Shown here: in pieces, positions 1-8,613 of the stretch
Layout: each line of letters begins with the position of its first letter
Numbering within the stretch: the first letter of the stretch is position 1
Assembly: GCA_031418215.1 (NCBI GenBank)
Contig: JANOXC010000102.1
Span: 1-28,239, forward strand
DNA length: 28,239 nucleotides
Source of the DNA: JANOXC01 sp031418215
GTDB lineage: Bacteria; Bacteroidota; Bacteroidia; AKYH767-A; OLB10
Reading direction: 5' to 3'
The notes under the pieces: model-generated
Told to the model about the DNA's origin: nothing
The model's input: the letters and a program-made list of their open reading frames with translations, nothing else
The model's database searches: none
Position numbers and translations under genes: made by a program

Positions 1-835
1 ATCCGCTTTTGATGTTGTGATGCCCAGGCCAATTCCTTACAAGGGACAAGTGTTAAATCAAATAGCCGCTTATTTTTTAGAAGCTACAAAAGAAATCTGT
101 CAGAACTGGGTTATCCGTGTTCCAGATCCCAATGTTACCGTTGGAATTTTATGCAAGCCATTTAAAGTTGAGATGGTGATTCGCGGATATCTTGCAGGAC
201 ATGCTTGGCGCGAATACAAAAGCGGCAAGCGTATAATTTGCGGTGTTGCAATGCCTGATGGAATGAAAGAGAACGATCGTTTTCCTAAACCAATCATTAC
301 GCCATCAACAAAAAGTGATCACGGACATGATTTAGATATTTCGAGAGAAGAGATCATTAAACAGGGAATTGTTTCGGAGGAAGATTATACACTGATTGAA
401 AATTATACTTATGCTTTGTTTGAACGAGGAACAACAATGGCTGCGGAAAAAGAATTGTTATTGGTTGATACCAAATATGAATTCGGCAAGGCCAATGATA
501 AGATTTTTTTAATTGATGAAATTCATACACCTGATTCTTCACGTTATTTTTATGCTGATGGTTACGAAGAGCGACAGAATAAGGGAGAAGTACAGCGACA
601 ATTGTCAAAAGAATTTTTGCGTATCTGGTTAATTGAAAATAATTTTCAGGGACTGGAAGGACAAGCGATTCCGGAATTTACCGATGAATGGATCATGGAG
701 GTGAGTGAAAGATATATTGAGTTGTATCAAAAAATCACCGGCAAAACGTTTGAGCGACATGACAATTTCAACATCATGAAAAGTATGGAAGAAAATGTAG
801 TAGCTTGTTTGAAGCCTTTGCTGGCAGGGATATAG
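1..835 (+). CDS. purC: Phosphoribosylaminoimidazole-succinocarboxamide synthase (SAICAR synthase), 5' truncated
   Basis: This enzyme joins aspartate to CAIR using ATP in purine synthesis, in the cytoplasm. The frame is open from base 2 and reads SAFDVVMPRPIPYKG, the conserved core that normally sits about 35-40 residues into the protein, so the true start lies upstream of the window. The GTG/ATG codons at 17-22 are internal and not the start. Conserved stretches include VRGYLAGHAWREY, DTKYEFGK, LIDEIHTPDSSRYF and QLSKEFLR, which carry the nucleotide- and substrate-binding residues of the family. The C-terminus is complete, and total length would fit the roughly 310-residue Bacteroidota form. 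It is followed by a 341-base gap, so it is probably the last gene of its transcript. The identification is secure. Confidence 0.96.
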   Translation, partial: SAFDVVMPRPIPYKGQVLNQIAAYFLEATKEICQNWVIRVPDPNVTVGILCKPFKVEMVIRGYLAGHAWREYKSGKRIICGVAMPDGMKENDRFPKPIITPSTKSDHGHDLDISREEIIKQGIVSEEDYTLIENYTYALFERGTTMAAEKELLLVDTKYEFGKANDKIFLIDEIHTPDSSRYFYADGYEERQNKGEVQRQLSKEFLRIWLIENNFQGLEGQAIPEFTDEWIMEVSERYIELYQKITGKTFERHDNFNIMKSMEENVVACLKPLLAGI

Positions 836-862
836 CTGATTTATTTTAAAAATTACTCTTTC

Positions 863-1033
863 TTGTCATTCAGGAGGAATCTTTTTTAATGTTTCCTTTG
901 GTAGCCGGTATAACAAGCAGCTTCTTGTTTCCATTTAAGATGAAGGTAAATTGTAAATAGTTTCCTGCTGAAGGACAAACTTTTTATTACGGCAAGTTGT
1001 AAAATTTTCCCCTGAGTACTTGGGGAATGACAA
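863..1033. repeat. Intergenic palindromic repeat, copy 1
   Basis: This element fills most of the gap 836-1176. It starts with TTGTCATTCAGGAGGAA (863-879), which pairs with TTTCCTGCTGAAGGACAA (961-978) apart from two mismatches. The first nine bases also match perfectly, inverted, with GAATGACAA at 1025-1033. A further small hairpin is TTCCCC (1007-1012) with GGGGAA (1022-1027). Two sub-units share a TTGTAAA(n)TTTCC lead-in. A second copy lies at 3145-3354, on the other side of the T9SS gene. No ORF in it looks like a gene. It resembles a dispersed non-coding palindromic element, but I cannot check copy number. Confidence 0.7.
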
Positions 1034-1176
1034 ACTTCTTGTTTTATTTGAGATAGAGTGCTTAATTTAAGGGGCATTTTTTTTCAGACCTGTGAACTAT
1101 TGCGAAATTTTGGCATTGTAATTTTCAATACTGATAGAAATTATATATACTTTTAACTCATCAACCCGAAAATACA

Positions 1177-3087
1177 ATGAGAACACAATGCTGTCAATCA
1201 TTTAACATTTCCGTTTATTTATTCAGCTATCTTAAACTTATATTATTTGTAGTTTTAATTTGTAGTACGGTTTTATCTGTTAAAGCCTCACATATAAAAG
1301 GCGGTGAAATCACTTGGCAATGTCTTGGTGCATCTTCGGGAGCAAATGCCGGTAAATATGTTTTTCAATTGAAATTATATCGTGATTGTGGAGGAGTAAC
1401 CTTAGCTCCCGGGGGTACCGAACCAATAAGGGTTTTCGGCCATCCCACTATAACAACCATCAATTGCAATTTCATTTCTCAAACCGATTTAACACCGCTG
1501 GGTTGTGGTTTTACTTGTGCAACAGCTCCTTTTGGGACACCAGGTTTTTTTGAAGAATTTTTATTTCGATCTGCGCCTGTAATACTATCCGGTGTTCCAC
1601 CACCAACCGGATGGGTTTTTTATTGGGATAATATCTGTTGCAGGAATGCTGTAGATAATTTAACCGGTGAAGTTAATATGCTGATACGTTCAAAAATGTT
1701 TTCCTACAACGGACAGAATGCCAACCCTTGTTTTGATTCATCTCCATTTTTTGCTGAGCGACCAAGCAGTTTATTATGTATTGGCTATGAATTTAATTAT
1801 AATAATGCAGCCTTTGATCCAAATTTTGACTCGCTAGGTTATAGCTGGGACTTTGCAACGGATGGTGTTGGATGGGCTAATGCTGTAGAATTGCAGTTTG
1901 ATACAATGTTCATAGGATTAGATACTTTAATATTTAGTCTTGCAAATCCATTTCCCGGCAATCCGGAATTGGATTCCATCACCGGGCAATTAACTGTTTT
2001 TCCACAAACAGGAATTGCTCCTCAAGGTAATTTTTCAACTGTTATTCGAATTGATTCGTATCGCTGTAATCAAAAAATAGCGGAAGTTTTTCGCGAAATT
2101 CAATTTAGTTTAACCACAGGTTGTGTACAAACTACAACTGGGATAAATCAACCACCAATTATTACTCCTGCACCTTTCCAGGATTCAACAGGAGCATTCA
2201 CGTCTTATGATACAACCGTCTTTGTAGGAGATACAGTTTCATTTATTGCTTCTATTTACGAATTGGACATCAATCTTAATTTAACCAATCAGGTTGGTTC
2301 GCTGGAAGGTATTGGCGCTGAGTTCGCTGCAAACTACAGCAATACGCCTCCTGATAATTGCAGCCGCCCACCCTGTGCTTATTTTACGGAAGCCACAGTA
2401 CCGTTCCAGATATTACCACCACCAATTTTAACAACACCGCTTCCAATAAAACAATTTCGATTTTTCTGGTCTACCAGCTGTTCACATCTCTTGACAGATT
2501 CATCATGCAATAGCGGAAATGCAACCTATCATTTTATACTTAGATTAAAGGATGATGCATGCCCGAATCCGGCTTATAATTCAAGAACGGTAAGTATCAC
2601 CGTAAAAGGGCCATTAATAACTGTTGACGGCGACACATTGCGCACCAATTTTCCCAATGGGACTTTGCAATGGTATTTAAACGGCAACGCTTTATCAGGT
2701 GAGACCGGGTCAGCACTAGTCAATGCAGGATTTGGAAATTACACAGTAGTGGCCACATTGCCCGGTTCCGGCTGCCAGGTTTCTTCTCCCGGTGTGATGG
2801 CAGGAACTGTTGCTGTTGATGAATTAAAGATGCAGGGAATGGAATTATATATATATCCTAATCCCGCAAATGATCAAATTTCTATTGAGTTCAATTCTAT
2901 GAAGAAAACGAATGCTGATTTTGTTATCAGTGATTTGAGTGCAAGAACAATATTGCAAAAAGATGTTAGTCTGTTAGTAGGAAATAACAAGCTAAAAATG
3001 GATCTTTCCGGTTTGCAGAAGGGATTATATATAATCAAGCTTCGGAATTCGGAAATGGAAATTACTAAAAAATTGGTATTGGATTAA
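1177..3087 (+). CDS. Large secreted or surface protein with T9SS type A sorting domain
   Basis: This 636-residue protein is exported through Sec and then the type IX secretion system. The N-terminus has a signal peptide whose hydrophobic core is LILFVVLICSTVL, with likely cleavage after VKA. The mature start, SHIKGGEITWQCL then KLYRDCGG, is a pattern common at the start of large Bacteroidota adhesin-like proteins. The middle is Cys- and Pro-rich without a domain I can name. A short Ig-like stretch (LQWYLNGNALSGETGS...YTVVAT, about residues 510-535) precedes the sorting domain, which runs from YIYPNPANDQ to QKGLYIIKL near the end. No enzymatic motif is visible, so an adhesin or matrix role is only inferred. 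The gene stands alone, between two copies of the same intergenic repeat. Confidence 0.85.
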   Translation: MRTQCCQSFNISVYLFSYLKLILFVVLICSTVLSVKASHIKGGEITWQCLGASSGANAGKYVFQLKLYRDCGGVTLAPGGTEPIRVFGHPTITTINCNFISQTDLTPLGCGFTCATAPFGTPGFFEEFLFRSAPVILSGVPPPTGWVFYWDNICCRNAVDNLTGEVNMLIRSKMFSYNGQNANPCFDSSPFFAERPSSLLCIGYEFNYNNAAFDPNFDSLGYSWDFATDGVGWANAVELQFDTMFIGLDTLIFSLANPFPGNPELDSITGQLTVFPQTGIAPQGNFSTVIRIDSYRCNQKIAEVFREIQFSLTTGCVQTTTGINQPPIITPAPFQDSTGAFTSYDTTVFVGDTVSFIASIYELDINLNLTNQVGSLEGIGAEFAANYSNTPPDNCSRPPCAYFTEATVPFQILPPPILTTPLPIKQFRFFWSTSCSHLLTDSSCNSGNATYHFILRLKDDACPNPAYNSRTVSITVKGPLITVDGDTLRTNFPNGTLQWYLNGNALSGETGSALVNAGFGNYTVVATLPGSGCQVSSPGVMAGTVAVDELKMQGMELYIYPNPANDQISIEFNSMKKTNADFVISDLSARTILQKDVSLLVGNNKLKMDLSGLQKGLYIIKLRNSEMEITKKLVLD

Positions 3088-3144
3088 GCGATTGTTTTTG
3101 CGAAGGTCAAGCAATGTAATCTTGCCCTAGATCAACTACCAATT

Positions 3145-3354
3145 TTGTCCTTCAGGAGGAATCTATTTAAAATAATGGAATATTATAAATAGAAGCATAA
3201 TGTTGGTTTCTAGGTTTAGCCATATAGGTAAGTTGAAAATAGTTTCCTCCTGAAGGACAATTATTTTTTCCGAATGGTTATGAATAGACTCCGTCAGAAA
3301 GACATTGTATTAAATATGGATGGTTGTAAAAGTTTCCTTCAGAATATCTTCTGA
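3145..3354. repeat. Intergenic palindromic repeat, copy 2
   Basis: This element lies in the gap 3088-3392. TTGTCCTTCAGGAGGAA (3145-3161) and TTCCTCCTGAAGGACAA (3244-3260) are a perfect 17-base inverted repeat, followed by a small hairpin TCAGAA-TATC-TTCTGA (3339-3354). The arms, the AATAGTTTCCT lead-in and the later GGTTGTAAAAGTTTCC stretch match copy 1 at 863-1033 in order and orientation, while the sequence between the arms differs. The perfect arms in this copy suggest it is the better preserved one. The remainder of the gap holds only the promoter box of the next gene. Confidence 0.7.
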
Positions 3355-3380
3355 TTATTCAGTGTGTTTTCATAAAACCC

Positions 3381-3388
3381 TATTTTTG
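3381..3388 (+). promoter_or_regulatory. Bacteroidota -7 box in front of rsmE
   Basis: TATTTTTG fits the TAnnTTTG consensus and ends four bases before the ATG at 3393, so the mRNA would have almost no leader. I see no clear -33 TTG at the expected distance, so only half of the promoter is supported. Confidence 0.4.
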
Positions 3389-3392
3389 CATC

Positions 3393-4103
3393 ATGCAGCT
3401 CTATTTTGCAGAGGACTTAAGTACAACCACTGTTACCCTGGATAAAGAAGAATCGCATCACGTAATCCATGTGATGCGTTTACATGCAGGCAGCACAATT
3501 GACATTACTGATGGGAAAGGCACACTTGCCAATGGCATCATCAGTGCGGCCAATCCAAAAACCTGTGTTGTGGAGATTTTGCAAAGAAAACAGGAACACT
3601 TACCCCGCAATTACGCTCTTCATATTGCTATTGCCCCAACAAAAAACATTGATCGGTTAGAATGGTTCCTGGAAAAGGCAACAGAGATAGGCATTGATAC
3701 CATCACTCCATTGTTATGCCAGCGAAGTGAACGTAAAATCATTAATGAGGATCGTTTAACGAAAATGGTGGTTGCTGCAGCTAAACAATCTTTGAAAACC
3801 TTTTTTCCGGTGTTGAATCCGTTAACTTCATTTAAAGATTTTATTGATAGGGAAACAGATGGAATAAAACTCATTGCACACTGCTATTCTAGCGAAAGAA
3901 AATTATTGAAGGATTGTTATACTCCGGGTTCGCGGGCGAAAAATGTTTTAATATTGATTGGTCCCGAAGGAGATTTTGATGAAGTTGAAATAGAGCTGGC
4001 AGAAAAAAATGGATTTAAATCCATCAGTTTAGGAGATTCAAGGTTAAGAACGGAGACTGCCGGTTTGGTAGCCTGTCAAAGTATTGCCTTTATGAACCAG
4101 TAA
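3393..4103 (+). CDS. rsmE: 16S rRNA (uracil(1498)-N(3))-methyltransferase
   Basis: RsmE methylates N3 of U1498 in 16S rRNA of the 30S subunit using S-adenosylmethionine. The 236-residue length is normal. The N-terminal PUA-like part contains EESHHVIHVMRLHAG. The SPOUT-fold core has APTKNIDRLEWFLEKATEIG, the basic SERK stretch, the SAM-binding loop LIGPEGDF and the C-terminal LGDSRLRTETA, which forms part of the knot. The start at 3393 is supported by the promoter box just upstream and by the conserved MQLYFAED opening. The DUF4159 gene follows after 31 bases and is probably cotranscribed. No unusual residues are seen. Confidence 0.95.
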   Translation: MQLYFAEDLSTTTVTLDKEESHHVIHVMRLHAGSTIDITDGKGTLANGIISAANPKTCVVEILQRKQEHLPRNYALHIAIAPTKNIDRLEWFLEKATEIGIDTITPLLCQRSERKIINEDRLTKMVVAAAKQSLKTFFPVLNPLTSFKDFIDRETDGIKLIAHCYSSERKLLKDCYTPGSRAKNVLILIGPEGDFDEVEIELAEKNGFKSISLGDSRLRTETAGLVACQSIAFMNQ

Positions 4104-4134
4104 TTTGTAATTTAGCGCACTGTTTAACGTTAGG

Positions 4135-4815
4135 ATGTATCAATCAATGATGAAGAGACTCTTTCAAACCATTTTCCTGTTGGGATTTTTATATATTAAT
4201 GTCTCCTGGATGCCTGACTATTCCTATAAAATAGGTTTGTTAAAATACAATGGTGGTGGCGACTGGTATGCCAACCTGGAAACCTCGTTGCGTAACCTGG
4301 CTACATTTTGCAATCAGAATATTGGCACAAATATTAATCCTGAACAAGGTGTTGTCGAAGTGGGCAGTCCTGATTTATTTAATTATCCTTTTGTTCACAT
4401 GACGGGACATGGCAACGTGGTATTCTCCGCTCAGGAAGTTCAAAATTTACGCAATTATTTAGTTGGAGGCGGGTTTCTTCACATCTCCGACAATTACGGC
4501 ATTGATAAATTTATTCGTCCGCAAATGAAAAAAGTTTTTCCGGAGTTGGAGTTTGTTGAATTGCCTTTCAATCATCCGATTTATCATCAAAAATTTGATT
4601 TCAATAGTGGTTTGCCAAAGATTCACGAGCATGATAATACGCCGGCTCAAGGATTTGGTATTATTTATAATGGACGATTAGTTTGCTTTTACGATTATGA
4701 ATGTGATTTAGGCGATGGCTGGGAAGATGCAGAGGTTCACAAAGATTCCTTTGAAGCACGCCAAAAAGCATTGAAGATGGGGGCGAATTTGATACAGTAT
4801 GTTTTTTCTAATTAA
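4135..4815 (+). CDS. DUF4159 domain protein, exported
   Basis: This is a 226-residue protein with an N-terminal signal peptide (hydrophobic core FQTIFLLGFLYINV). ATG codons at 4147 and 4150 (MMKRLF or MKRLF) give a more typical signal peptide than the first ATG at 4135, so the start is uncertain by five residues. The body matches DUF4159: LKYNGGGDWYANL, PFVHMTGHGNV, NYLVGGGFLHISDNYG, then a Cys- and Asp-containing FYDYECDLGDGWED. The family is related in fold to class I glutamine-amidotransferase-like domains, but its function is not established. It follows rsmE at 31 bases, a common Bacteroidota pairing. Periplasmic location is inferred from the signal peptide. Confidence 0.85.
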   Translation: MYQSMMKRLFQTIFLLGFLYINVSWMPDYSYKIGLLKYNGGGDWYANLETSLRNLATFCNQNIGTNINPEQGVVEVGSPDLFNYPFVHMTGHGNVVFSAQEVQNLRNYLVGGGFLHISDNYGIDKFIRPQMKKVFPELEFVELPFNHPIYHQKFDFNSGLPKIHEHDNTPAQGFGIIYNGRLVCFYDYECDLGDGWEDAEVHKDSFEARQKALKMGANLIQYVFSN

Positions 4816-4847
4816 GCGAATAGGCGAATAGGCGAATAGGCGAATAG
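4816..4847. repeat. Short tandem repeat, four perfect copies of GCGAATAG
   Basis: Four exact 8-base units begin directly after the TAA stop of the DUF4159 gene, in the short gap between two convergent genes. They are non-coding, and unit number could vary between strains through slippage. Confidence 0.95.
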
Positions 4848-4880
4848 AATAATAAAAAGGATTTGCAATTTAGTAAATCC
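4848..4880 (-). terminator. Possible terminator of the ligA-DUF6913-dapA transcript
   Basis: On the minus strand GGATTT-ACTAAATTGC-AAATCC is followed by TTTTTATTATT, two bases beyond the dapA stop. The stem is only six pairs and AT-rich, so this is a weak call. Confidence 0.35.
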
Positions 4881-4882
4881 AA

Positions 4883-5782
4883 TTAACTAATTGGTGAATT
4901 CTTTTTAATAAATGCTACCATTTCACTTTCCAGTTTTTTGCTTACCGGGACTAATGGTAATCTTACGAATTGTTCGCAAATCTTTTTTGCTGAAAGAGCA
5001 CATTTAACTCCTGCCGGATTACCTTCGGCGAATAACATGGGGATGATTTTTAATAATTGATAATGCAGTTGCTGTGCTTTTGTAAAATCATGTTTCAACG
5101 CTTTACGCACCATTTCAGAAAAAACCTTTGGATAGGCATTGGCAAGTACGGAGATAACTCCATCAGCTCCTGACCCGATCAATGGCAATGTAATACTATC
5201 ATCACCGCTGATCACTAAGAAATCTTTTGGTTTGTCTTTGATGATAAACATGCATTGTTCAATGTTTCCGCTAGCTTCCTTGATGCCAATGATGTTTTTC
5301 ACATCGTGCGCAAGGCTCAATGTTGTTTCTGCAGTCATGTTGCTCGCAGTTCTACCCGGAACATTATATAATATCACAGGCACTGGCGACTCAGCAGCAA
5401 TCATTTTATAATGCTGATAAATTCCTGCCTGGGTTGGTTTATTATAAGCAGGCGAAACTGAAAGTATGGCGCTGATCCCTATGAAATTAAAATTTCTGAA
5501 TTCATTGATCACTTCCATGGTGTTATTACCTCCAAGACCCAGAACTATTGGAATACGATTGTTGTTTCTTTCCTTGATGTATTCCAGAATGGCAACTTTT
5601 TCCTTTGTGTTAAGCGTAGCACTTTCACCCGTTGTTCCAAGAGGAACGAGGTATTCGCAGCCGTCTTTTACAATATGATCTGTTAATTTACCCAATGATG
5701 AAAAATCAACACTTCCGTCTTTTTTGAATGGCGTTACCATTGCAACGCCTGTACCGGTTAATTTTTTAGACAGCTGGCTCAT
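4883..5782 (-). CDS. dapA: 4-hydroxy-tetrahydrodipicolinate synthase
   Basis: DapA condenses pyruvate with aspartate semialdehyde, the first committed step of lysine and diaminopimelate synthesis. The 299-residue TIM-barrel protein has the family motifs: PLGTTGESATL (about residues 47-57), the catalytic Tyr139 and Arg144 in ILYNVPGRT, the Schiff-base Lys168 in IGIKEASG, and a later SGDD. The start overlaps the end of the DUF6913 gene by 17 bases, indicating translational coupling in an operon with ligA upstream. Feedback inhibition by lysine is known for many DapA proteins, but whether it applies here cannot be read with confidence. The assignment is secure. Confidence 0.96.
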   Translation of the reverse strand: MSQLSKKLTGTGVAMVTPFKKDGSVDFSSLGKLTDHIVKDGCEYLVPLGTTGESATLNTKEKVAILEYIKERNNNRIPIVLGLGGNNTMEVINEFRNFNFIGISAILSVSPAYNKPTQAGIYQHYKMIAAESPVPVILYNVPGRTASNMTAETTLSLAHDVKNIIGIKEASGNIEQCMFIIKDKPKDFLVISGDDSITLPLIGSGADGVISVLANAYPKVFSEMVRKALKHDFTKAQQLHYQLLKIIPMLFAEGNPAGVKCALSAKKICEQFVRLPLVPVSKKLESEMVAFIKKNSPIS

Positions 5783-6320
5783 GTTTTAATAAATTTAAAT
5801 AGTGATTTACCTGGTCAATAAAAACGGGCAATGAAATTGCATCATTAACACTAATCATAAAATCGTAAAACTTGGCTGCATTTTTTTCATACTTCCCGAT
5901 TTTAAATTTCGCTTTTGTTGATGCTGCAACATACCTGAAAATGATAGACCCACTTGTATGTAGATCAATTAAAATATCAAAATCTTTTGCCATAAAATTT
6001 TTCACAACGGGAGCTATTGGCTTGTAGTGCCAGTTCAAAGATTTGCGCGTGAAAAAATCCAGGCCTAATTTTGAAAGTCGAGTAGGGGGAAGCACTTTTT
6101 TATCATAATAACCCAAGGCCAGAACATCTTTTTTATAAGTATCGCGCAACTCTTTTACATAACGCTTGATGATTTCATAGTTTTTTTCATTGGTTGAATC
6201 ATATATAATTCCGATCGTCCGTGCTTCAGGAAAGCTTACCATTTTTTGTTGACGTTGATGGCTGGCAAATTCGCGGTAAAAAATAAAGTGCGCTATTTTT
6301 GTTTTAATTGTTTTCTTCAT
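5766..6320 (-). CDS. DUF6913 family protein
   Basis: This is a 184-residue protein without signal peptide or membrane segment. It starts with a basic segment (MKKTIKTKIAHFIFYREF) and continues with ARTIGIIYDSTNEKNYEIIKRY, NWHYKPIAPVVKNF and DFDILIDLHTSGS. Proteins of this type occur next to dapA or ligA in many Bacteroidota and are grouped as DUF6913. Their function is unknown. The alternating strands and the DILIDLH segment suggest an alpha/beta fold, but no catalytic set can be picked out. It sits 21 bases after ligA and overlaps dapA by 17 bases. I recall the family name from memory and cannot verify it by search. Confidence 0.75.
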   Translation of the reverse strand: MKKTIKTKIAHFIFYREFASHQRQQKMVSFPEARTIGIIYDSTNEKNYEIIKRYVKELRDTYKKDVLALGYYDKKVLPPTRLSKLGLDFFTRKSLNWHYKPIAPVVKNFMAKDFDILIDLHTSGSIIFRYVAASTKAKFKIGKYEKNAAKFYDFMISVNDAISLPVFIDQVNHYLNLLKHEPAV

Positions 6321-6341
6321 TGCATATTAGTAAAAAAGTAA

Positions 6342-8375
6342 TCAGTCTTTTATCATATTAGTAAATTCATCTTCAGAAATTACTTTCACTTTCAACTTTG
6401 TTGCTTTTTCCAGTTTGCTTGGGCCGCAATCAGCGCCAGCTAGCAAATAATCGGTTTTTCCGGTCACAGAACTTCCATTCTTTCCGCCATGTCTTTCAAT
6501 CAGTGATTTTAACTCATCACGTTCGTATTTTTCAAATGTTCCGGACACCACAATTGTTTTCCCGATTAAAATTTCGCTTAATGGTGCATTAATTCCTTTA
6601 GTGCTAATAGTAAGCTGCAGTCCGTTTTCTTTTAAACGATCAACAATTTTTCTTTTCGATTCATTTTTAAAGAATACCAAAACACTTTCTGCAATTTTTT
6701 CACCGACTTCAGGCGCATCTTTCAATTCTTCAAAAGTTGCATTCATTAATTTATCCATTGTCTTAAAATGACGTGCAATTTTTTTTGCAACGGTGTCTCC
6801 AACATATCGAATACCGATTGCATACAAAACTCTTTCAAATGGAATTGCCTTAGACTGGTTAATACCTTCAATAAGTTTTGTAGCAGATTTGTTACCCATC
6901 CTTTCCAATTGCTCAATTTGTTCAACAGTTAAATCATATATATCAGCAATATTATTTACTAATTTTTCTTTATATAGTAATTCAGCTGTTTCTGCGCCAA
7001 GTCCATCTATATTCATTGCTTTACGACTAGCGAAATGTTGTAACCGTCCGATTATTTGCGGCGGACAGCCGTCTTCATTTGGACAATAATGAGAAGCTTC
7101 ACCTTCAGAGCGGATTAGTTTTGTCTGACATTCAGGACAGTTGGTAATATATTCAACCGGATGATGAGATGATTTTCTTTTTTTAAGATCAACACCAGTT
7201 ACTTTAGGAATAATTTCTCCGCCCTTCTCCACAAACACCGTATCACCTTCACGTAAATCGAGTTTTTCAATTTGATCAGCATTGTGCAAAGAAGCCCTTT
7301 TAACAGTAGTGCCGGCTAATAGAACAGGTTCTAAATTAGCCACAGGCGTAATTGCACCAGTTCTTCCTACCTGATAACTGATAGAATTTAAAATCGTGGA
7401 AGCAGATTCAGCCTGGTATTTGTAGGATATTGCCCAGCGAGGAGATTTTGCCGTGAATCCTAGCTCTTCCTGCTGACGAAATGAATTTACTTTTATCACA
7501 ACGCCGTCAATATCGTATGGAAGGGAATCTCTTTTTTTACCCCAATGATCGATGAAGTTAAAAACATCCTGAAGGGAGCTGCATAACTTTACATTTTCTG
7601 AAATTTTGAAACCCCATTCTTTTGCTTTTTGCAAAGTTTCATAATGTGTTTTGAAGGAAACAGATGTACCGTATATTGCATATAAAAAACAGTCCAATTT
7701 TCTTCTGGCTACCTCAGCACTGTTTTGTAATTTTAAAGTACCACTGGCAAAGTTTCTTGGATTAGCATATGTTGATTCACCAATTTCCACCATGTCATCA
7801 TTAATGCGTTCGAAATCTTTACGGTGCATGATGATCTCTCCTCTTATTTCAAATTCATCAGGGAAATGGTTGCCATGCAACTTTAATGGAATACTTTTTA
7901 TTGTTTTTACATTATTGGTTACATCATCTCCCTGTACACCATCACCGCGTGTAACAGCACGAATCAATACACCTTCTTTATAAATAAGGCCAATAGCCAC
8001 ACCGTCAAATTTTAACTCGGCAACATAATCAATCTTCTCATCAGGGATCATCTTTCTGACCCTTTCATCAAATTCACTAAGTTCCGTTTCTGAGTATGTA
8101 TTCCCCAGCGACATCATGGGGTATTTATGAATTACTTTTACAAATTCACGCGTCACTTCACCGCCAACACGCTGACTTGGAGAAGTAGGCTTTAATAGAG
8201 ATGGAAATTCTTTTTCAAGTGCAATTAACTCGTTCAGTAACATATCAAATTGAAGATCGCTAATGACCGGCTGTGATAATACATAATAGTTATAATTATG
8301 ATTGTCCAGTTCTTTTGTGAGTTGCTCAATCCTGATTTCGGCTTCTCTTATCGTCATGTTTTTAATATCCTGCAT
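6342..8375 (-). CDS. ligA: NAD+-dependent DNA ligase LigA
   Basis: LigA seals nicks during replication and repair using NAD+. The 677-residue length is typical. In order it shows the Ia domain with YYVLSQPVISD (NMN binding), the adenylation domain with nucleophile Lys122 in AELKFDGVA, the OB fold, a four-Cys zinc finger (CPECQTKL...CPNEDGC), helix-hairpin-helix repeats (IDGLGAETAELL, LERMGNKSATKL, YVGDTVAKKIARHF) and a C-terminal BRCT domain (GKTIVVSGTFEKYERDEL...). All catalytic parts appear intact. The start MQDIKNMTIREAE at 8375 is plausible; Met7 is an alternative. It is the first gene of a minus-strand operon with DUF6913 and dapA. Transcription must start in the gap 8376-8613. Confidence 0.97.
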   Translation of the reverse strand: MQDIKNMTIREAEIRIEQLTKELDNHNYNYYVLSQPVISDLQFDMLLNELIALEKEFPSLLKPTSPSQRVGGEVTREFVKVIHKYPMMSLGNTYSETELSEFDERVRKMIPDEKIDYVAELKFDGVAIGLIYKEGVLIRAVTRGDGVQGDDVTNNVKTIKSIPLKLHGNHFPDEFEIRGEIIMHRKDFERINDDMVEIGESTYANPRNFASGTLKLQNSAEVARRKLDCFLYAIYGTSVSFKTHYETLQKAKEWGFKISENVKLCSSLQDVFNFIDHWGKKRDSLPYDIDGVVIKVNSFRQQEELGFTAKSPRWAISYKYQAESASTILNSISYQVGRTGAITPVANLEPVLLAGTTVKRASLHNADQIEKLDLREGDTVFVEKGGEIIPKVTGVDLKKRKSSHHPVEYITNCPECQTKLIRSEGEASHYCPNEDGCPPQIIGRLQHFASRKAMNIDGLGAETAELLYKEKLVNNIADIYDLTVEQIEQLERMGNKSATKLIEGINQSKAIPFERVLYAIGIRYVGDTVAKKIARHFKTMDKLMNATFEELKDAPEVGEKIAESVLVFFKNESKRKIVDRLKENGLQLTISTKGINAPLSEILIGKTIVVSGTFEKYERDELKSLIERHGGKNGSSVTGKTDYLLAGADCGPSKLEKATKLKVKVISEDEFTNMIKD

Positions 8376-8613
8376 TACAATGGCTAAAGTAGTTATTTAA
8401 GCTATATTTTACCTTGATTACGATATGTTTAAAGCGTTGGAAGTCGTTGGTTCGGAAACTTTACAAGAAAAAAATTACGGATGTCAAAAGATCGGAGAAA
8501 AACGAGCTAGTAGTCAAGAGAAAAGTGTGTGTGATTGGTATAAGATTGTTGGCTTGGGTATAAGTTTTGAAAAATTCTACAATATTTATTCGGCAAATAA
8601 ACTTTTAAAAAAA

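Noticed and set aside
17..22. GTG/ATG as the start of purC
   Set aside because: The frame is open to base 2 and encodes SAFDVV before it, part of the conserved family core, so the real start is outside the window.
4816..4847. CRISPR-like array
   Set aside because: The 8-base units abut directly without spacers, so it is a simple tandem repeat.
8585..8602. TTTATT/AATAAA hairpin as the kup terminator
   Set aside because: The stem is six A-T pairs with no proper T tail on the minus strand.
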